From an uncultured Clostridia bacterium (GTDB lineage Bacteria > Bacillota_A > Clostridia > Christensenellales > Aristaeellaceae), in NCBI GenBank assembly GCA_947165745.1, contig CAMVBO010000117.1, positions 1 to 6,129 of the forward strand: a stretch of 6,129 nucleotides of DNA. Direction: 5' to 3'. Positions 1 to 5,857 of this stretch are shown here, one piece after another (within the stretch, counting starts at the first letter, position 1; the number at the start of each line of letters is the position of its first letter). The notes beneath the pieces are model-generated. The model made no database searches. It saw nothing but the letters and a program-made list of their open reading frames with translations, and had not been told where the DNA came from. The position numbers and the translations under genes are program-made.

Positions 1-55
1 CGGACAAGTGGTCTGATCCTGACGGATGAGGATGGAAAAACAGGCATCACTCTCT
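1..55. other. Foreign segment abutting secA (mobile-element end or assembly break)
   Basis: Reading secA on the minus strand, family similarity ends within the Thr codon of GEGKT, at about position 55. The remaining bases, beginning AGAGAGTGATGCCTG on the minus strand, encode nothing SecA-like. The segment is less GC-biased than its neighbours and contains a short palindrome, ATCC-TGAC-GGAT, on the plus strand. It could be the terminal bases of an insertion sequence, a rearrangement joint, or the first bases of a repeat at which a contig was cut. I do not recognise any specific insertion-sequence terminus, and no transposase is visible in so short a stretch. Confidence 0.5.
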
Positions 56-378
56 GTCTTGCCCTCGCCGGTGCGCATCTCCGCGATGCGGCCCTGGTGC
101 AGCACCACGCCGCCGATCAGCTGCACATCGAACGCCCGCTGGTTCAGCACGCGCACGCCCGCCTCGCGCACCAGCGCGTAGGTCTCGGGCAGCAGGGCGT
201 CCAGGTCCTCGCCGCTCTGCGCCCGCTGCTTGAGCGCGTCGATCCTTCCGCGCATCTCATCGTCCGTCAGCTTCTTCACGTCCGGCTCCAGCGCGTTGAT
301 CTGGTCCACGATCCTGCGGACCTTTTTGATCTCGCCCTCGTTCGAGGGCTTGAGGATATTCTTCAGAAAATCAAACAT
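1..378 (-). CDS. secA: Preprotein translocase ATPase SecA, N-terminal part; departs from family after Walker A
   Basis: SecA is the cytoplasmic ATPase that drives unfolded preproteins through the SecYEG channel. The first 108 residues are clearly SecA: the start MFDFLKNIL, the segment [17 protein letters not shown], then [36 protein letters not shown] and the Walker A motif MRTGEGKT at about residues 101-108, the same place as in full-length SecA. ATG at 378 is chosen because GGAGG lies at 386-390, seven bases upstream, and the protein starts where SecA normally starts. SecA is usually 800-950 residues, so the gene is partial. After GEGKT the family expects a conserved stretch like LVATLPAYLNAL; the sequence instead reads [18 protein letters not shown] to the window edge, still without a stop. 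Identity of residues 1-108 is near certain; whether the gene is truly broken or only misassembled is open. Confidence 0.93.
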   Translation of the reverse strand, partial: MFDFLKNILKPSNEGEIKKVRRIVDQINALEPDVKKLTDDEMRGRIDALKQRAQSGEDLDALLPETYALVREAGVRVLNQRAFDVQLIGGVVLHQGRIAEMRTGEGKTESDACFSILIRQDQTTCP

Positions 379-441
379 TTGCCTGCCTCCGGGATGGATT
401 GAAAGTCGCCCCGCCGGCCGCACCGGCCGGCATGGTGGGGC

Positions 442-465
442 ATAATATAGCCTATCTTATATTAT
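442..465. repeat. AT-rich inverted repeat over the secA -10/start-site region
   Basis: ATAATATA at 442-449 is the exact reverse complement of TATATTAT at 458-465, with an 8-base spacer. The right arm overlaps the -10 hexamer of the predicted secA promoter and the spacer covers the expected transcription start, so it could be an operator. In AT-rich sequence an 8-base palindrome can arise by chance, so this is only a candidate. Confidence 0.3.
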
Positions 466-490
466 ACCACAGAAAATGGCAGTTTGACAA
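461..490 (-). promoter_or_regulatory. Probable sigma-A-type promoter of secA (extended -10)
   Basis: On the minus strand TTGTCA (positions 490-485) is followed after 18 bases by a perfect TATAAT (466-461). The -10 hexamer is preceded by TGG, giving an extended -10 element. Transcription would start near 453, leaving a leader of about 75 bases before the secA ATG at 378. The match is good and the position sensible. Confidence 0.72.
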
Positions 491-644
491 CATGGGAACG
501 TTAATAACGCGCTCTCCCGAAGGCGGCGCTCCCATCGGGGCAGTGCGGCCAAATCCCCGCGGACAGGCGCGTCCTTCCCGACACGGTTTTATAAGCCGTA
601 TAACGAACATTTAATTCGGCGGACACGCCCTGTTAATCACGCTG

Positions 645-653
645 TGGGATAAT
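645..653 (+). promoter_or_regulatory. Candidate extended -10 promoter upstream of the GGDEF gene
   Basis: TGGGATAAT matches an extended -10 (TG at 645-646, GATAAT at 648-653). No good -35 hexamer lies 16-18 bases upstream, so the call rests on the extended -10 alone. It would give a leader of about 60 bases. Confidence 0.3.
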
Positions 654-686
654 AATCCGGCAACAATCCGGTTTCACCGCAACTGA

Positions 687-695
687 TGTTATATT
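687..695 (+). promoter_or_regulatory. Second candidate extended -10 promoter upstream of the GGDEF gene
   Basis: TGTTATATT gives TG at 687-688 and a -10-like TATATT at 690-695. A start near 702 would leave just enough leader for the AAGGGAG ribosome binding site at 706-712. No -35 element is visible. This is an alternative to the candidate at 645-653. Confidence 0.25.
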
Positions 696-718
696 TCAAT
701 TGTCCAAGGGAGAAGTAA

Positions 719-1780
719 ATGGTCCAAATCAAGAAGCTGCTCATGTACGCGGGCCTGGACAAGCAGTCCTTCGACACGCTGGCGGAAGACGTGCAGGCGG
801 ACAACGCGAAGAACCTGGCCACTTATTCGCTGGTGGCGGTGCTGGTGTTCGCGGTGCTGGTGATTGCCAACGCGCTGGTGGGCGATCTGACCAGCATCAA
901 CCAGACGCACTACCTGCTGATGCTGGGGGCCAACCTGATCCTGTGGCTGTGCACGCGCTTTCTGGTGCCCAAGCACCCCGCACTGACGCTGCCCCTGCTC
1001 TACACCTTCATGGCGCTGCTGTACGCGTTCTCGCTGGCGATCACGGCCATTCACCCCACGCTGCCCGCGGTGACCACCATCGTGCTGATGTTCGCGACGC
1101 CCATTATGGTGTGCGACCGGCCCATTCGCCTGGTGGCGATGACCGTGGCGGCGGTCGCGGCGCTGGCCGTGGTATCCTTCACCTGCAAGCCCGAATCGGT
1201 GGCCTGGGACGACCTGTGGAACGGGGTGTCCTTCGCGCTGGTCGCCATGGTGGTGGAGACGCTGCAACAGCGCACGAAATTCCGCGTGCTGGCTCAGGCG
1301 CGGAAGATCCGGATGCTGAGCGAGACGGACCTGCTGACCGGCGTGAAAAACCGCAACCACTATGAAAACCGGCAGGGCACTTATGCCACGTCCTGCCGCG
1401 AGAACCTGGTCTGTGTCTATGTGGACGTGAACGGCCTGCACGAACTGAACAACACCAAGGTCCACAAGGCCGGCGACGCGATGCTGCAGGCGGTGGCCTC
1501 CGGGCTTACTGAAGTCTTCGGCGCGGACAACACCTATCGCATCGGCGGCGACGAATTCGTCTGTTTCCGCATGGACGCGCCGGAGTATGCGGTGCGCGGC
1601 GAAGTGAATCACATCAGCGCCCAGCTGGCCAGCCAGGGCTATGCCATTTCCGCGGGCATTTCCAGCCGGGTGAAATCCGAAATGGATCTCAACGCGCTGA
1701 CCTCCGCCGCCGAAAACGCCATGTATCAGGCCAAGCGGGAATACTATGCCCAAGCGGGCAGAGACCGCCGGAGGCGGTAA
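719..1780 (+). CDS. Membrane-anchored GGDEF diguanylate cyclase
   Basis: This 353-residue protein most likely makes the second messenger cyclic di-GMP from two GTP. About five or six hydrophobic segments (roughly residues 33-54, 64-83, 88-110, 114-131, 135-155 and perhaps 166-180) form an N-terminal membrane module of no family I can name. A GGDEF domain follows at about 200-345. Visible motifs are DLLTGVKNR (204-212), the metal-site aspartate in YVDVNG (D236), the HKAGD turn, and an intact GGDEF signature at 276-280 within YRIGGDEF. The place of the RxxD product-inhibition site reads FGAD (267-270), so allosteric feedback at that site is probably absent. ATG at 719 is supported by AAGGGAG at 706-712, six bases upstream. 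The C-terminus is a short basic tail, RDRRRR. There is no EAL or response-regulator domain. The membrane part may sense a signal; its ligand is unknown. Confidence 0.92.
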   Translation: MVQIKKLLMYAGLDKQSFDTLAEDVQADNAKNLATYSLVAVLVFAVLVIANALVGDLTSINQTHYLLMLGANLILWLCTRFLVPKHPALTLPLLYTFMALLYAFSLAITAIHPTLPAVTTIVLMFATPIMVCDRPIRLVAMTVAAVAALAVVSFTCKPESVAWDDLWNGVSFALVAMVVETLQQRTKFRVLAQARKIRMLSETDLLTGVKNRNHYENRQGTYATSCRENLVCVYVDVNGLHELNNTKVHKAGDAMLQAVASGLTEVFGADNTYRIGGDEFVCFRMDAPEYAVRGEVNHISAQLASQGYAISAGISSRVKSEMDLNALTSAAENAMYQAKREYYAQAGRDRRRR

Positions 1781-1840
1781 GCAGCCAGGCAGCGGTTGAA
1801 AAGCGCTATCCGCAGCCTGTGGCCGACACGCATATGAAAC

Positions 1841-1873
1841 AAACAGCCTTCCCCACCCGGGAAGGCTGTTTTT
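1841..1873. terminator. Strong bidirectional rho-independent terminator
   Basis: A perfect 13-bp stem, AAACAGCCTTCCC (1841-1853) with GGGAAGGCTGTTT (1859-1871), closes a five-base loop and ends in a T run (1869-1873) on the plus strand. It lies 60 bases after the GGDEF stop. On the minus strand the stem is followed by TTTGTTTC, so it can also end the convergent transcript that finishes at 1912. It is therefore likely shared by both convergent units. Confidence 0.92.
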
Positions 1874-1911
1874 CACGCGACACAACGCCCCTGTTTCGCT
1901 GGCTTCTTCGC

Positions 1912-4308
1912 CTAAGGTATCTGCTCGAAATCCCCCAGTCCGCGGAAAAGCCGGGTCAGGGTGAAGCGCAGCTTCTCCCGACGGCCCATGACCCCCTGGA
2001 AGCCCACGTAGGCGCGCAGGCCGTTTTCGATGTCGTCCCTTGTGATGGGCTTTTTGCCGTAGCTGCTGCCGGTCACGGCGCGGACAAAGTCGGCGTACTC
2101 GGGGTTCTTGAACTGGCGGGACACCCGCTCGGCGAAGGCCTCCGGGGGCTCGCCGTTGACGGGCGTCTGGCCCATGTGGGAAAGCAGCGTCAGGTTCGCG
2201 CGGTAAACGATCATTCCGGCCTGTCGGGCCGTCTTGGCCTCCCCGGCCAGCTTCGCGGGATTGGCCCTGCTCAGCCGCACGCGCACCCACTGCGACGCCA
2301 GCGCGGCCAGCAGGATCAGCAGCAGGATGCCAGCCAGCCACCACACCCAGTGGTGGTCGTCTTTTCCAGCGCCGCCCGGCTCGCTCGCCGGGTCGGGCAG
2401 GTCGGTGTCCTCCGCGCCGCTGTCCTCCGGCTCCGGGCCGAACGTCGGCTCCGGGCCGAACGTCGGCTCCGGGCTGGGCGTCGGTTCATCATCCTGGCTG
2501 CCGGAATCGGGCTCCGGGCTGGGCGTCTGCTCCGTGCCGAACGTCGGCTCCGGGCTGGGCGTCGGCTCACCGCCGTCATAGTCGCCCTCGGCGGGAGCCG
2601 CGTCTTCCTCGCCGTTCTGGCCGTCGCCGCCGGTCGGTTGGTCGCCCTCTGGCGTGCCCGCGCGGCCCGTGGCCCCGCCGGTGGCGTCAAAGGGCACCCA
2701 GCCCACGCCCCGGAAGTACACCTCGGCCCAGGCATGGGCGTTTTCGCCGGTGAGCACCTCCTGACCCGGGCGGGCCAGGAAGCCCTCCACATAGCGGGTA
2801 GGCAGGCCGGCGATGCGCCCCATCACCGCCATGGCCGTGGCATAGTAGCTGCAATAGCCCTCCTTGCTGTCCAGCAGGAACCAGGACACGAAGTCGCGGT
2901 CTTGGGGCGGGTACTCGGTGTTCAGGGTATAGCGCGTCTCCCGGCGCAAATATTCCATGATGGCCATGGCCCGGTCGTAGGGGTTGTCCAAATCGCCGGT
3001 CAGCCGCATGGTCAGGCTGTACACGCCGCCCTCGATGCCCTCCGGCAGCTGGCTGTGGTGGCTGACAGCCTCCTGCCAGCGGTCGTCATTGGCGGTTTCG
3101 CCCTTCACCACGGCTTCGCGCAGGGCGTCCCCCGGCAGCACCTGCAGTGCCCGCAGCTGATAGCTGTCCCCGGGCTGCACCTTGCGGGTCAGGAACATCT
3201 CTCCGGCGGTGTTGTAGTACACGGCGGTAGACAGATCCATATTGAAGCGCTCCAGACGCCCCGGCACGAACAGCGTACTGGTGCCCTCGGAGAGCATCTC
3301 CACGCTCACGTCCGTGGTCAGCAGCGCGCCTTTATCGCCGGAAAAGCCGGGATTGAACACCCGGTCCCGGATGGAGGCGCGGGTCGGATCGTAGTACAGA
3401 TAGCGGTTCTTCGGCGCGGCGTCCACCCAGGAATAGCCGGTGTAGGCGGTGCGGATCGCGCCGCGCAGCAGCACCTGGGCGTCGGTCTGGACCCGCATGA
3501 CCGGGTCGGTGTGGGGGTCGGCGGGGCCGCCCAGCATCGACACGACGCTATCCCCCACCTCTCCGGCGTGGTCATAGCCCTCCTGGCCGATGGTAAAGGC
3601 GATGCGCTCCTCGGTGAAGTTGAAATACTGCTCGAACACCGCCCGCACCCGCTCGGCCGCCCGCTCCAGCGGGGGCCAGGTCACGCGGTTTCCCGGCAAA
3701 AACGCCAGCGCCAGCGCCACGGCCAGCGCCGCGGGAATCAGCGCCCGCAAGGCCGACGCGTCCCGCTGCACGCCCCCGGTGAGGGCGAAGGCCGCCGCCG
3801 CCGCGATCAGCCCGGGCGCGGCGGCCGCCAGCGAGGCCTGTTCGCTCATGGCGTGGCAGGCCACCAGTATCGCCAGCAGCACCATGATGGCCATGGGCAC
3901 GAATTCCCGCCGGTTCAGCATGGCGAAATACAGCGCCCCCATGACGAACGCGCCCATGGTCAACAGCGTGCGACCGCCCAGGGCGATTTGCTCGGCCTCC
4001 GCCTCCCGGCCCGCCCAGGACGCGAACAGCGCCTTCAGCGCGCCGAGGCCCGCCATGTGACCGGCGGCAAAGACCGCCGCGATGGCGATGAACAGCCCCG
4101 CAGCCAGCGCCGCGCCGCCGCCGGACAGTGCGCCCAGCACGCCCAGCGCCGCCGCCAGCAGCCCCGCGAAGTAAAGCCCCGCGCCAGAGACCGCCAGCCC
4201 CATGGCCGAGGCCAGCACGCAAGCGGCGCTGCCGGCAAACAGTATCGCCAGCACCGCCGCCACGATCGAGCGGGTTATGCGCATTTTTTTACTCAATTTG
4301 TTGGTCAT
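1912..4308 (-). CDS. Polytopic membrane protein with transglutaminase-like domain and DUF4129-like tail (TgpA-type)
   Basis: This 798-residue protein has the architecture of TgpA-type membrane transglutaminase-like proteins. Six or seven hydrophobic segments fill residues about 12-205. A large predicted extracytoplasmic region follows, with a transglutaminase-like (papain-fold) domain at about 420-545. The triad is visible as Cys486 in KEGYCSYYATAM, His525 in ENAHAWAEVY and Asp541 in PFDAT, with normal spacing. A Gly/Pro/Glu/Asp-rich linker (about 545-650) is built partly from 6-residue repeats. A single membrane helix (654-676, starting WVWWLAGILLL) leads to a cytoplasmic tail with PPEAFAERVSRQF and SSYGKKPIT, resembling DUF4129. 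All key residues are present, so an active envelope thiol enzyme (protease, peptidase or crosslinker) is plausible, but the substrate is unknown. The start at 4308 has only a weak ribosome site; an in-frame ATG at residue 9 is an alternative. It is the last gene of the moxR–DUF58 cluster and ends about 40 bases before the shared terminator. Confidence 0.92.
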   Translation of the reverse strand: MTNKLSKKMRITRSIVAAVLAILFAGSAACVLASAMGLAVSGAGLYFAGLLAAALGVLGALSGGGAALAAGLFIAIAAVFAAGHMAGLGALKALFASWAGREAEAEQIALGGRTLLTMGAFVMGALYFAMLNRREFVPMAIMVLLAILVACHAMSEQASLAAAAPGLIAAAAAFALTGGVQRDASALRALIPAALAVALALAFLPGNRVTWPPLERAAERVRAVFEQYFNFTEERIAFTIGQEGYDHAGEVGDSVVSMLGGPADPHTDPVMRVQTDAQVLLRGAIRTAYTGYSWVDAAPKNRYLYYDPTRASIRDRVFNPGFSGDKGALLTTDVSVEMLSEGTSTLFVPGRLERFNMDLSTAVYYNTAGEMFLTRKVQPGDSYQLRALQVLPGDALREAVVKGETANDDRWQEAVSHHSQLPEGIEGGVYSLTMRLTGDLDNPYDRAMAIMEYLRRETRYTLNTEYPPQDRDFVSWFLLDSKEGYCSYYATAMAVMGRIAGLPTRYVEGFLARPGQEVLTGENAHAWAEVYFRGVGWVPFDATGGATGRAGTPEGDQPTGGDGQNGEEDAAPAEGDYDGGEPTPSPEPTFGTEQTPSPEPDSGSQDDEPTPSPEPTFGPEPTFGPEPEDSGAEDTDLPDPASEPGGAGKDDHHWVWWLAGILLLILLAALASQWVRVRLSRANPAKLAGEAKTARQAGMIVYRANLTLLSHMGQTPVNGEPPEAFAERVSRQFKNPEYADFVRAVTGSSYGKKPITRDDIENGLRAYVGFQGVMGRREKLRFTLTRLFRGLGDFEQIP
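2428..2562 (-). repeat. Six 18-bp coding repeats in the transglutaminase linker
   Basis: Six near-identical 18-base units lie at 2428-2445, 2446-2463, 2464-2481, 2509-2526, 2527-2544 and 2545-2562; 27 unrelated bases split them into two groups of three. On the minus strand each encodes six residues, either TPSPEP or TFGPEP (one unit reads TFGTEQ), covering residues 583-600 and 610-627. Repeat length is a multiple of three, so gain or loss of a unit would keep the frame. The result is a stiff, acidic, proline-rich spacer between the transglutaminase domain and the last membrane helix. Confidence 0.9.
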
Positions 4309-4365
4309 ATCCAGTCTATATCAACGACATCCCGTCCTGTTGGAATGTTGCGCGTCAATCATCGC

Positions 4366-4459
4366 ACAGATCCTTCGACCGCGCCTTGATGCGCAGGCCT
4401 TCGCTCCGGATGACAGACGACGCGATACGCTGTCATACTGAGCGAAGCGAAGAATCTGT
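4366..4459. repeat. Imperfect inverted repeat of the TGTCATxCTGAGCGAAGCGAAGAATCT type
   Basis: The right arm, 4431-4459, begins TGTCATACTGAGCGAAGCG and ends AGAATCTGT. Its reverse complement matches the left arm in two blocks: ACAGATCCTTCG (4366-4377) and CCTTCGCTCCGGATGACA (4398-4415). About 20 extra bases interrupt the left arm and the CCTTCG word is duplicated on either side of them. The inner loop is 4416-4430. From memory, this sequence, often mistranslated as a peptide containing CHTERSEES or LRMTD, recurs in non-coding DNA of many unrelated bacteria. It sits in the 211-base gap between the DUF58 and transglutaminase genes and is non-coding. The rest of that gap (4309-4365 and 4460-4519) shows nothing I can name. 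Confidence 0.75.
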
Positions 4460-4519
4460 ACCCCCGGCTTTCGCGGCACGCAGCGATCTGTGAACCGCCG
4501 CTTGCCGGCCACCGGCCAC

Positions 4520-5746
4520 TCATTCGTCATAGTCATCGTCAAACGCCGCTTCGGCGGCCCTCTGCCGGTCCTCCTCGGCCTGGGCGCCGCCCCAGGGGTC
4601 GAGACGCTCGGCCTTCACGCCGCCCATCTTCACCCGTTCGATCAGCGCCATGGACTCGTCGCGGTCATCGTCGGAGACCCAGATCAGCTTCGTGGCCACG
4701 CCGCTGCGCTGCATGCGCATGGCCATGTCCGCGATGCGGGTGGTCAGCCGCGCCGTGACCAGCACGGCCCCGCCGGTGCGCTGGAACCGGGCCAGCATCA
4801 GCGTCAAGACCTGCTCATAGCCATAGGGGCTGTCGAACTTCACCCACAGCATGGCGTCGGCGAAGGCGGCGATGTCGGAGGGAAACTGGCCGGCGATCTC
4901 GCTGGGCCGCGCGCCCACCAGGGGCATGCGCACGGGATATCCGGCGCGCAGCTGGGCCTGGGCGGCGGAGAGGGCGGCCTCGCAGACGCAGTCCTCCAGC
5001 GTCAGCTGTTGGTCCCGCAGGGCGGTCAGCTCCGCCAGGTCCGGGATGATCAGCGTGTCCGGGCGGGCGCTCTCCTCATAGGTGCGCACCAGCAGCTCCC
5101 GCTTGCGCAGCGACAGCTTCCAATGGATCTTCTTCAGCTCGTCGCCCTCCTGCCAGGTTCTGACATCCGAAGGCGAGGCGTTGTCCTCGGCGGCGCGGCT
5201 GCGAAATTCCGGGCCCTGGTCGATGGCGGTCAGCTCCAGCGGCGCCACCTCCGAAACCCTGGGCAGCACCTCCAGCTTCACCAGCCGCGCGTCCGGGTTG
5301 CGGCTCAGGCGCACCAGGCCGAACACGTCCTCCACAGAGATGCGCGTCACGCCCGCCTCATACACGCCCCGGTGGGGACAGGCGATCACCTGGCGAAAGG
5401 TGCGCCGGGAGAAGGGCGGGCAGGAGACGTTCACCTCCTGCGTCGGCGCGTAGGCCGAGGGCACGTTCAGGTGTACGCGGATGGACGCCACCGGCAAAAG
5501 GCAGCCGTGGCGCACGGTGAACACCGCCATCATGCGCTCGCCCCGCTTCACCCGGGTGCGCACGCCCTTGATGTCGAATTTGAGCGTGTACAGCGTCCAA
5601 ACCACCGCGACAGCCCCCAGCGCCAGCATCATCGAAAGCCCCAGGGCGATCAGGTAGTAAAGCCGCGTGCCCGTGCTCAAGCCCGTCACCAGCGTCGCCG
5701 CCATCACCAGGCCGAAGCCCACGCGGCGAGAATTCAATGCATACAT
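4520..5746 (-). CDS. DUF58 domain membrane protein
   Basis: The 408-residue product is a DUF58 protein, the family almost always encoded next to MoxR ATPases. Two hydrophobic segments lie near the N-terminus (about residues 8-26 and 30-54), followed by a beta-rich region and the diagnostic DUF58 signature DVRTWQEGDELKKIHWK at 194-210, then SLRKRELLVRTYEE. The later part (about 225-380) probably forms a von Willebrand A-like fold, but the first metal-site segment reads PDLAEL rather than DxSxS, so metal binding looks doubtful. The C-terminus is very acidic (FDDDYDE). I prefer the ATG at 5746 because AAGGA lies eight bases upstream (5759-5755); an ATG at 5782 would add 12 residues and also has a GGAGA upstream. 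It lies between moxR and the transglutaminase gene in the same orientation and is probably co-transcribed with both. Its biochemical role is not established; a membrane-side partner of MoxR is the usual inference. Confidence 0.93.
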   Translation of the reverse strand: MYALNSRRVGFGLVMAATLVTGLSTGTRLYYLIALGLSMMLALGAVAVVWTLYTLKFDIKGVRTRVKRGERMMAVFTVRHGCLLPVASIRVHLNVPSAYAPTQEVNVSCPPFSRRTFRQVIACPHRGVYEAGVTRISVEDVFGLVRLSRNPDARLVKLEVLPRVSEVAPLELTAIDQGPEFRSRAAEDNASPSDVRTWQEGDELKKIHWKLSLRKRELLVRTYEESARPDTLIIPDLAELTALRDQQLTLEDCVCEAALSAAQAQLRAGYPVRMPLVGARPSEIAGQFPSDIAAFADAMLWVKFDSPYGYEQVLTLMLARFQRTGGAVLVTARLTTRIADMAMRMQRSGVATKLIWVSDDDRDESMALIERVKMGGVKAERLDPWGGAQAEEDRQRAAEAAFDDDYDE

Positions 5747-5754
5747 TCCTTGTT

Positions 5755-5759
5755 TCCTT
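5755..5759 (-). promoter_or_regulatory. Ribosome binding site supporting the DUF58 start at 5746
   Basis: On the minus strand AAGGA occurs twice before the ATG at 5746: once directly abutting it (5751-5747) and once with an eight-base gap (5759-5755). The latter has ideal spacing. This favours 5746 over the upstream in-frame ATG at 5782. Confidence 0.55.
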
Positions 5760-5799
5760 GTTTGATGAATCGTTATGGGCATTCAGAGTCGGTCTCCAG

Positions 5800-5840
5800 G
5801 CCTCCCTGCCACAGCGGGGAGGCGCCTGCGCAAGCAGGCG
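5800..5840. repeat. Two adjacent hairpins between moxR and the DUF58 gene
   Basis: GCCTCCC (5800-5806) pairs with GGGAGGC (5817-5823), and CGCCTGC (5823-5829) pairs with GCAGGCG (5834-5840) around GCAA, which is a GNRA-type loop if read on the plus strand. The arms are perfect and abut. There is no T run after them, so this is not a classical terminator. Its build, a GGGAGG stem followed directly by a tight second hairpin and a further GGCGGGG, recalls abundant interspersed palindromic repeats of gut Clostridia. It may modulate read-through or mRNA stability between the two genes. Confidence 0.55.
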
Positions 5841-5857
5841 GCGGGGCGCCCTATCGG

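Larger units (their letters stand above)
379..718. other. Divergent intergenic region between secA and the GGDEF gene
   Basis: This 340-base stretch separates two divergently transcribed genes and holds no convincing coding sequence. Its left part is AT-rich (442-490) and carries the secA promoter. The middle (500-600) is GC-rich with small hairpin potential: CGGGG 536-540 with CCCCG 555-559, and ACGGTT 583-588 with AGCCGT 594-599 around a TTATA loop. The right part has a short direct repeat, AATCCGG, at 654-660 and 665-671, and two weak promoter candidates for the downstream gene. I looked for a c-di-GMP riboswitch, which would make sense before a diguanylate cyclase gene, and saw no recognisable one. 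Confidence 0.7.

Noticed and set aside
1..57. An intein or group II intron inserted at the SecA P-loop
   Set aside because: The residues after GEGKT do not start with the Cys/Ser and block A pattern of an intein, and the DNA lacks the GTGYG start of a group II intron. Too little sequence is present to support either.
484..506. A plus-strand TTGACA (484-489) as a promoter for the GGDEF gene
   Set aside because: No -10 hexamer lies 16-18 bases downstream; the nearest AT-rich hexamer, TTAATA, is only 11 bases away. The complementary minus-strand promoter explains these bases better.
500..718. A c-di-GMP riboswitch upstream of the GGDEF gene
   Set aside because: The conserved core of the class I aptamer is not recognisable and the visible stems are short; only weak hairpins are present.
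689..2344. A 551-codon open frame on the minus strand spanning the GGDEF gene, the terminator and the end of the transglutaminase gene
   Set aside because: It runs through a strong terminator and two real genes, and its composition (His, Gln, Arg-rich) is that of a shadow frame.
4309..4356. An internal minus-strand promoter just before the transglutaminase gene (TTGACG at 4356-4351, or TATAGA close to the start)
   Set aside because: The first has no usable -10 at the right distance (ACGGGA); the second has no -35 and would start transcription almost at the ATG.
1819..4389. An 856-codon open frame on the plus strand, antisense to the transglutaminase gene
   Set aside because: It is low-complexity, rich in Arg, Gly, His and Ala, and has no recognisable domain. 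It is the usual shadow of a GC-rich gene in a complementary frame; the minus-strand frame has a clear catalytic triad and membrane segments.
4128..4493. Plus-strand small frames reading ...LRMTDDAIRCHTERSEES...
   Set aside because: This peptide is the well-known mistranslation of the interspersed palindromic repeat; no ribosome site or conserved protein supports it.
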